From Butyriboletus loyo (lineage: Eukaryota; Basidiomycota; Agaricomycetes; Boletales; Boletaceae): a stretch of DNA of 47,912 nucleotides. Shown here one piece after another: positions 41,262-47,912 of the stretch (positions within the stretch are counted from its first letter, which is position 1; every line of letters begins with the position of its first letter). The position numbers and the translations under genes were made by a program. The notes beneath the pieces were generated by a model. That model made no database searches and was not told the origin of the DNA. It saw only the letters and a program-made list of their open reading frames with translations. The stretch lies in the NCBI GenBank assembly GCA_038093515.1, contig JBBPSI010000185.1, positions 1-47,912 on the forward strand. The letters run 5' to 3'.

Positions 41262-43883
41262 TTACTTCTTTATGGAGACAAAAGGAGAAAGAGAGAGCAT
41301 GGACCGAACTTCTTCAAACCTCTGCCATGTCAGATTCTTCGTAAAGATATCTGCTGCTTGTTGTTGAGTAGGAGTATAGAAGATAGTAATCTCCTTATCC
41401 TCGACGCATTCCCGAATATAATGAAATGGAATTGCAATGTGTTTACTGCGTCCTTCAACGGCAGGATTAGAAGCCAGAAATATAGCTCCCTGATTATCAA
41501 CTAGAAGGGGTAAAGGACCAAGTCTGTATCCCATCTCGAAGAACAAGGAGCGCACCCAAGAGAGCTGTTTAGCGGTCTCGGTCATGCCCATATATTCTGC
41601 TTTGGTTGAAGAATGAGCAATCTTGCGTTGTCGTCTGGATAACCATGATACTATGCCAGATGCTAGAAATATACAATAACCAGTCGTTGAACGACGGGTC
41701 TCAATATCACCTGCCCAGTCAGTGTCGCTGTATGCAATAAAGCCAGAATTGGCTCTCGGACCAGACTGGCTGTGTCCGGAATACATTATGCAAAGGTCTG
41801 GAGTTCCAACCAGATAGTGGACTATATAGAGTGCTCTTTGCAAATGTTCTTCCGATGGATTGGAAGAGAATTGCGACATCTTGATGACAGCATGAGCGAT
41901 ATCGGGTCTAGATCCAAGCATGATGAATAGTAGGGATCCAATGACAGATTGATATTGAGAACGCAAAGATGGCGATGCTTCGGTGGTTGATGGTGAAGGA
42001 TTATAACCAGAAGGAAGAGGTGTGCGTGCGGGTTTTGCATTTTCAAGCTTGAATCGTTTAATAACCTTCTGTGCGTAATCGCACTGATCCAGCCTCAGGG
42101 TACGATTTCTTCGATCCCTGGTAATCCGCATTCCTAAATACTCTTTCGCTTCTCCAAGGTCTCGACTCTCCCATGTCTTCATAAAATGTTTCTTGTGAGC
42201 GAGGACTTGTGCTTTATCACTACCCATAAAAAGAGCATCATCAACATATATAACTAAAATTATGATGACTTTCCTGATGAATTTTATATAAGTTCCCGGG
42301 TCAGACAAGGTACGCTTGAAACCTTGTTTGATAAGTGATAAATGCAAGGCTTTGTTCCATTGAAGGGCCGCTTGCTTGAGGCCATATATAGCTTTTCGTA
42401 GGCGACAGACTTTACTTTCTGAGCCTTTTTGAGCGAAACCCTCAGGTTGTTCCATATAGATTTCTTCGTCAAGATCTCCAAAGAGAAATGCGGTCTTGAT
42501 GTCTAGAGCCTCGATTTCCCAATCTTCTAAGGCAGCTAGAGCTAAGAGAATCCTAACTGTTTCAAACCTGGCAACTGGTGAGAAGGTTTCCTCATAGTCA
42601 ATTCCGAAGATTTGGGTAAAGCCTTTTGCTACCCAGCGAGACTTGTATCGTCCATCGCTTTTTCGTACATTTATCCATTTCCCTTTAATGACTTGACGTC
42701 CCTTGGGAAGATCTACTAGATCCCATACTCGTCGTTCTTGAAACGACTTGTATTCCTCTCCCATGGCGGTTAGCCATAAGGATCTCTCGGCAGGAGGTAA
42801 TCTCATTACTGCCTTGTGAGACTGTGGGATACCATCGACAGTAGCAGCGGCTAGAAGAGATTTAATCCACTTAGCACTGTACATCTGTCCTAAGTCATCT
42901 TCTTCATTTGTGGGTCTCGGTTGATTAACCAGTTGTGGAGTAGGAATTAACTCCTCCTGAATAGGATCCAGTCCTCGATGTATCTCTCGTTCTATCTCGA
43001 TCGGAGGTCGATTCCCATAAGCATTATCTGGGACAATCCGTGGAACACGGATGTGAGTAGGACGAGGATTAAAGTCCTGACCAGTCTGCAAGAAATCTGG
43101 ATCATTGATCGTTGGAATTGGAGCACCTTGAGACCGTAAATCCTGATCGAACTCATCATATAAGTCACGTTGGTGACCTCGAGCACGAATTTCTCGAGTC
43201 GGATGGTGTTGATGAGGACGATTGCGAAATTCAGTGATTCGTTCAGGATATACTCTTGTTGGAGGTAAGAAAGTGGAAGGACGAATCCGACCAGGATCTT
43301 CAAATGTTTCCAACAGAGGTATCATTTGACGTTTATGTTGGTGTCGATCCATAATAGATGATCTATGTCCAGTATCTGGTGTTTCTCTTTTAACTCCAGG
43401 ACGTGGAGGTGAGAATAACGGTGGTTGTTCTTCATGAACGGAATCAGGAGATGGAGGATCGAGGATTAAAGGTGATGGTGGATGTTCAGGGATAACCCAT
43501 GGTGAAGGTGTGACAGATGGTTGAGGAGACGGTTGTTGCATTTCGTCAGGATTAATGATGGGGGAAATTGGTGGTAGGCCTTCGCGTATTACACCAGTTC
43601 CATCAAATCGTACTCCTAATGGAGGTGGCTCGTCAGCTCTTTGTTGATTTGAAGGTGGAGCATCAGATGTACTATCTTCATCATCTCCATGTTCATTGGC
43701 ATCTGTTGGAAGAATAGGAGGCGGAATTGCGGCTTGTCTGTTATTCTGTTCTTTGGAACAATGTGGGAAGTTTTCTTCGTCAAAAGTCGCGACGGACTCT
43801 ACTAGAACTCGTCTTCGGGTTGGAGACCAAAAGCGATAGCCTTTGGTGCCAGATTCATATCCGATGAAGGTGGCTTGTTCCTA
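41262..43883 (-). CDS. Ty1/copia pol: reverse transcriptase and RNase H
   Basis: One long open frame. N-terminal Pro-rich linker (PSPQPSVTPSPW), then the copia RT start (WLTAMGEEYKSFQERRVWDL, KGKWINVRKSDG, RWVAKGFTQ, DYEETFSPVA), the catalytic YVDDALFMGS (about 42236-42265), LGMRI, and RNase H (AYSDTDWAGD, SSTKAEYMGM, DNQGAIFLASNP, KHIAIPFHYIRE, ADIFTKNL). The stop is at 41262. It is open from just after a TAG at 43881-43883 that separates it from the integrase tail. It looks enzymatically complete, so this may be a fairly recent element. Confidence 0.93.
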
Positions 43884-44143
43884 TTTCGGAGACAACTTGT
43901 TTTCCCTGAGTTCCTTCTTTATAAAAACATATGCACGACATCCAAATACCCGGAAATATGATATATCCGGTTTTTCCCCAGAGAACATCTCGATGGGGGT
44001 TTTCCAATTATGACGACGCATTGGTTGGCGATTGTAGATATGAAGTGAGGTTTCGGTTGCGTCCTGCCAGAAGACTTTTGGTAGACAGGCAGTATGGCAC
44101 ATGGCTTCTTCTTTTTCTAGGATGGTTCTATTAAATCGCTCTG
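43884..44143 (-). pseudogene. Ty1/copia integrase, C-terminal part
   Basis: Encodes RFNRTILEKEEAM, then LPKVFWQDATETSLHIYNRQ, PIEMFSGEKPDISYFRVFGC and AYVFIKKE, the usual end of a copia integrase. A TAG at 43881-43883 follows KLSPK. It joins the integrase core at 44571 after removal of solo LTR S3. Confidence 0.85.
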
Positions 44144-44570
44144 TGTTATGGTAGTACTTTACTTTTTCTCTCCACTACCGTTAGGACTCTTACATTCGCC
44201 TAGCCTCTTGCTAGTTCCAGTTGAACGGTAACAACCGTTCGTAGCTTAGTCACCACTTCCCGCGCACGGACGCACTTTCGTTCATACTCCAGAACGTTCT
44301 AGAGTATCTTTTCCTCGTTTGTACTTTTGCTCTCGCGACCCGATTAGGGAGCATGGTCTGTGCGCAGACCTCAGTAGTATAAAGCCACTGTCTTTACACC
44401 CTGTAACAGTATCTAGTTCTACGCAGCCTACTGCTAGCAATTAGTATCATTCCAGACTCTTAGTGTGCGCACTAAGACATAGTCTGAGACTCACCCAGAA
44501 TCGTCTTCCGAGTCTCGAGGCCACTCCAGAGTGCCTCCTCGCTGTTCAATTGTTAGCGCCCAGCGTAACA
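44144..44570 (+). mobile_element. Solo LTR S3 (427 bp) inside the copia integrase
   Basis: TGTTATGG...GCGTAACA flanked by CTCTG at 44139-44143 and 44571-44575. Same family as S2 at 10321-10744. TATAAAG near 44379. Removal rejoins QQNGRAE with RFNRT. Confidence 0.94.
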
Positions 44571-45115
44571 CTCTGCACGTCCATTCTGTTGAGGGGTGTG
44601 AGGTACAGAGAGCTGATGCTCAATGCCCTTGGACGAGAGGAACGTCCGAATGACTTTAGACATGTATTCCCCCCCACGATCCGAACGGACAGCAAGAAGC
44701 GAAGACTGGGTCTGACGTTCAGCCCAGACAACCACTTCCTTAAAAGCATCAGCCGCCTCAGATTTAAGGCGCAAAAACCGCACAACTGCAAAAGCAGAGA
44801 AGTCATCGATAAAAGTTAATATGTAGCACTTCTGAGTCCAAGAGTGTGTGGGGAATTCGACCAAGTCGGAATGCACTAGCCCAAGGACCCGAGATGCGCG
44901 TTTGGATGAAGGTGCATAAGGACGTTCATGCATCTTGCCTAAGGCACAGCCTCGACAAGGAATGATGTCAGAAGGTTCAGGTATTAACGGCATACCCTTA
45001 ACGTTCTTGTAAGCATGGCGTAACACATTTTTGGATGGATGACCAAAACGGTGGTGCCACAACGAAGAAGATCCAACATCCTGCAAGAGTGGATCCCGAT
45101 ATCTGGAGTTAGCAT
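44571..45115 (-). pseudogene. Ty1/copia integrase, zinc finger and core
   Basis: GAG-pre-integrase region with HHCC-type finger (WHHRFGHPSKN ... CRGCALGKM), then the catalytic core with VHSDLVEF, DRGGEY and the E of QQNGRAE, the D,D35E triad. A frame change near 45115 separates it from protease. Confidence 0.88.
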
Positions 45116-45964
45116 TTTAGCCTGAAACCAGTGGAGGGGATTGTTCGGAAGCAAGGCAGAAGCCTGCACTACCAAACGTCCTTGAGGGTTCCAAATCTTG
45201 GTTTGATTTGTTATTTCACATCGATAACCTTCCTTGGTTAGAGCGGTGACCGATAAGAGTCTATGGGCTGCTTGAGGTGCATACCAAACTCCTGTAAGCT
45301 CCAAAGGAATGGGCTTATCCTTCCCTAGTCGCTGCGATAACAACACAGTGCCAGGTCCAAACATCTTCATGGTTGCGCCATTCGCTGTGATCGCAATCCT
45401 CTCGGTATCGCCGAGATTCATGAAGTCTTCAACGTGTGGTGTGACATGGTCTGTACAACCACTGTCGATCATCCAGGCATTGGAAAGAAGATCCGTCTTT
45501 GAAGGGACATCTCCGGATGTGTAAGTTCCCGCAATGTACAGATCACCAAGATCGAATTCATCGTTGTAATCATATACAGCATCATAGTCCTCAGCATCTC
45601 GCTGGTATGTAGAGTCCCAGACATTAATGTCATGGGAGTCAAGACCGTGCTTCCAAGTGCCATCAGCATGACGAGCAGTGTTTCCATAAAAGGATTCTTC
45701 ATCCTTTTCATCGATCGACTCTATAAAAGTCGAAAGACGGACTGCTTTCGCTTTGCGTTCCTTCTTCTTCGGCTGACCATGAGACCCTGAAGGTTTAGAG
45801 GGAATCACGGCGTTTCCGAAAGGAGTGTGAAGAAGACGCATTAGCATCTCCATCCTCGAAATATGGTGATGCAAGGGGTGGTCCCATCGGATCATCATCT
45901 CCCCAACCAGCTTGACCAACAGTAGATTCAGTTTCCATAGGGAAATCTGTAAGCGTGTGGTCAC
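45116..45964 (-). pseudogene. Ty1/copia protease region
   Basis: Aspartic protease signature MIDSGCTDHVTPHVEDF near 45440-45480, followed by ANGATMKMFGPGTV and LTGVWYAPQAAHRLLSVTAL. Upstream is a Lys-rich and acidic linker. Frame changes near 45815 (to the gag frame) and 45115 (to integrase) break the polyprotein. Confidence 0.85.
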
Positions 45965-47024
45965 CTAGTTGTGTTTCGCCCAACTCTACAATGTTGGCAA
46001 ATCCGTCCATGTCCATCTCTACTTCATTCGCATGTCCTTTCCCTTTTCCCTTTCCTCGACGTGTCTTGAAACCGGAGCGATTGTTTGTTCACTCATTACG
46101 GTTTGCTCCAGATCCTGAAGGTCCTCCATAAGGCGTCGCAGGCATATGGTTTTGCTGCTGCCTTTGCTGCTGCGGTTGGAACGGCCTCTTCTGTCCATTA
46201 CGACCACGTCCGCCAGAAGGTTGTTGAGGACGAGCCTGATTGTTCCAATTTGTCTGCGCAGGTGGAGGAGGTCCACATCTAACCGTGTTTGTGCGGTTGA
46301 GCTGGGTATCCGGTGCAACTGTATTCGTATGAGAGGTGGTGGGATAAGGGATCTGGCCAGTGCCAGCACGAAGTTGTAACTCGTGAGTGATCATGGGAAT
46401 GATAACGTTCGGTGTAAATTGGTGAACATTTGTATTGTGGACAATGTTTGACACCAGAGGTTCGAATGATTTCGGTAACTTGGTGAGCAAGATCATGGAA
46501 CGGAAATTGTTTGGTAGGCTTAATCCTGCTGCTTCCATTTTGTGGAAAGCATCCGTTAAGGACATGAGACCAGCAACAGCATTAGCTTCATGAACGCGAA
46601 TGTTCATGGCTTGGCGGAACAGGAAAAATTGTCCTGTAATGCCAGTAGTTGCGTAGGTGTCATGCAGGAAGTTCCAAAGAGTTTTGGCGACAGAGATGTT
46701 GACTGATTCTGGAATTATTTGACCAGAAGCGTCATAGAGAGATGGAGTGTAGTCGTAGTTGACTGCATGTTGGAGTTCTGGAGAGATGTAGATGGCGAGC
46801 ATGCCAACAGAGCGCTTGTCCAGCGAAACCCACTTCTGCTGGTCAGCTGCTGTCTGATTGTAGTACTCTGAAGTACCATCCACTATCGACCAGACACTGA
46901 TTACGGTGAGAGCATGTCTCATTTGACGAGACCAGGCTGTATAGTTGTCCGCTCCAGTCAGGACAGGAAGTCTCTGCTGGATTTGGGCGTCAATCTTGAA
47001 TTCTGATACAGTGGGGAGCGACAT
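45795..47024 (-). pseudogene. Ty1/copia gag
   Basis: Starts MSLPTVSEFKIDAQIQQRLP, then TGADNYTAWSRQMRHALTVI, a copia/UBN2-type gag start. A Gln/Pro/Gly-rich C-terminus (NNQARPQQPSGGRGRNGQK) follows, without a clear zinc knuckle. TGA at 46089-46091 (ANRNE-stop-TNNRSGFK) is in frame, fitting CGA to TGA; the frame then runs on to a stop at 45795 in an Asp/Glu-rich stretch. The junction to protease needs a frame change. Confidence 0.85.
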
Positions 47025-47186
47025 GATTATTGTTTAAAACAAAAATCCAAAGATGAACTGATCAAAAGAAGAGAAAACTTTGTCAGCGTTTAGTTTTGAA
47101 GGATTAGATTTAGGAGAAGGTGAACGTGAGGGAAGACCTATCAGATTAACCACTGGTGTAAATAACCTAGATGGTTCCGAAGGTTC

Positions 47187-47861
47187 TTATTCCGATGTTT
47201 CTTGCACCAGGTATCCATTTTCGTCATAATCAAAATTTCCTCCTAAGTCGTTAGACTCTTCTCCATGACCAACGTTCGAGAGATAACTTCCTTCTGTCAC
47301 ATGTTCTCCTGTTTCGACTCTGTGTAAATTACTCTCTGGGATCCCTTGAGGAAGAGCAGATAGCGGTGGTGCAGATGCAGCACATATCGCTTCAAATTCC
47401 TCAAATCGTATGTTGGGAAACCAGTGTGGATTGTAAATTCTTCCACTAGAGAACTTTACATTGAAGTCAGAGTGCGAAACGTAAGTATGAGGAGAAATTT
47501 GTCCGTATGGAAGGAGAACTTGTGCGTAATCCTCCGGTATGGTGTACATGTGAAGATAGGTAAGTGTATGTCTAGATAGGTGCGGACCTTGCTTGAGCCT
47601 GACGTCTCTGACGTAGAGAGGTCCTGATAGGACCGATGAGGGTAATGTCCCGTGTGGCTCGCAGCTGGCTAGGTCCACGTTGGTGATTAGGAGGCGAAAG
47701 TCGTCCCAGAATTCTATGTTCTGCAGGAGTTCGATTTCTTCATCTTCCTCCAGTCTCAACTCCGATCTCCCGGTATTTGCGATGATTGCTTCGATCTGAC
47801 TCTTCACAGTTTCTAAGATCTGTTTGGAGTCGTCTGAGATCTCGTTGTAAGTATCGGACAT
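47187..47861 (-). CDS. Extra ORF upstream of copia gag
   Basis: 224 residues, intact: MSDTYNEISDDSKQILETVK, then an acidic helical N-terminus, a central region (NIEFWDDFRLLITNVDLASC, GPLYVRDVRLKQGPHLSRHT) and an acidic C-terminus. It has the same orientation as gag and ends 163 bp before it. No family recognised; it could be an extra gene of this copia lineage or part of a neighbouring gene or element, since the 5' LTR is not in the window. Confidence 0.5.
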   Translation of the reverse strand: MSDTYNEISDDSKQILETVKSQIEAIIANTGRSELRLEEDEEIELLQNIEFWDDFRLLITNVDLASCEPHGTLPSSVLSGPLYVRDVRLKQGPHLSRHTLTYLHMYTIPEDYAQVLLPYGQISPHTYVSHSDFNVKFSSGRIYNPHWFPNIRFEEFEAICAASAPPLSALPQGIPESNLHRVETGEHVTEGSYLSNVGHGEESNDLGGNFDYDENGYLVQETSE

Positions 47862-47912
47862 TTTGTTCTAAGTCTTCAGTGATATCTTGCTGCTCTGCAG
47901 CGAGTTCGTGAG

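Overview
The window looks like a transposon graveyard from a basidiomycete fungus, most likely an Agaricomycete. The signs are spliceosomal introns of roughly 45-65 bases, Ty3/gypsy elements with chromodomain integrases, a Ty1/copia element, Tc1/mariner remnants, and a KDZ (Kyakuja-Dileera-Zisupton) transposase with its CxC2 cysteine cluster. KDZ transposons are greatly expanded in that group. No rRNA, tRNA or CRISPR was seen. Only about 2.5 kb (roughly 35.8-38.4 kb) looks like ordinary host DNA.

Layout. From the left edge to about 35.06 kb the sequence is one nested cluster. The oldest layer is a gypsy LTR whose tail is at 34968-35064. A plus-strand gypsy element (EC) sits in it: 5' LTR tail 14029-14160, leader and gag start 14161-15085, pol 30831-34487, 3' LTR 34488-34967. 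A second, minus-strand copy of the same family (A, 1-14028) sits in EC's 5' LTR. A complete element of a different gypsy family (B, 3347-10778, target duplication AATTT) sits in A's protease region. A solo LTR (10321-10744) sits in B's own 5' LTR. Another solo LTR (1564-2383) splits A's reverse transcriptase.

EC's gag is interrupted at 15086 by a block of about 15.3 kb running to 30377. This block is the most interesting part of the window. Two GC-rich repeat arrays (about 15120-16245 and 29440-30377) face each other as inverted repeats. Between them lie a KDZ transposase gene (18663-22731, minus) and five other multi-exon or short genes: X (+, 16.5-17.3 kb), Y (-, 17.7-18.3 kb), gene 2 (+, 23.0-25.3 kb), gene 3 (-, 25.5-27.9 kb, cysteine cluster) and gene 4 (+, 27.95-29.35 kb, proline-rich repeats, intact). 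I read it as a large cargo-carrying KDZ-type transposon.

From 35 to 41 kb come an unidentified coding remnant, a Tc1-like fragment, two small host-like genes (36137-36701, probably a beta-trefoil inhibitor-type protein; 37447-37901, unknown), a second Tc1/mariner element broken by an inverted pair of gypsy LTRs, a 3' end of a B-type element, and a gypsy chromodomain remnant. From 41 kb to the end lies a nearly complete minus-strand Ty1/copia element with an extra upstream ORF, split by a solo LTR with a clean CTCTG duplication.

Shared features. Both gypsy families carry a primer-binding site that matches their own LTR just downstream of the TATA box, as in self-priming Tf1-type elements, with identical spacing. 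In both, gag and pol appear to be joined by a -1 frameshift at the gag stop. The broken ORFs are broken mostly by TGA where the related copy or family has a CG-starting arginine codon, which points to decay of methylated CpG sites across the whole region.
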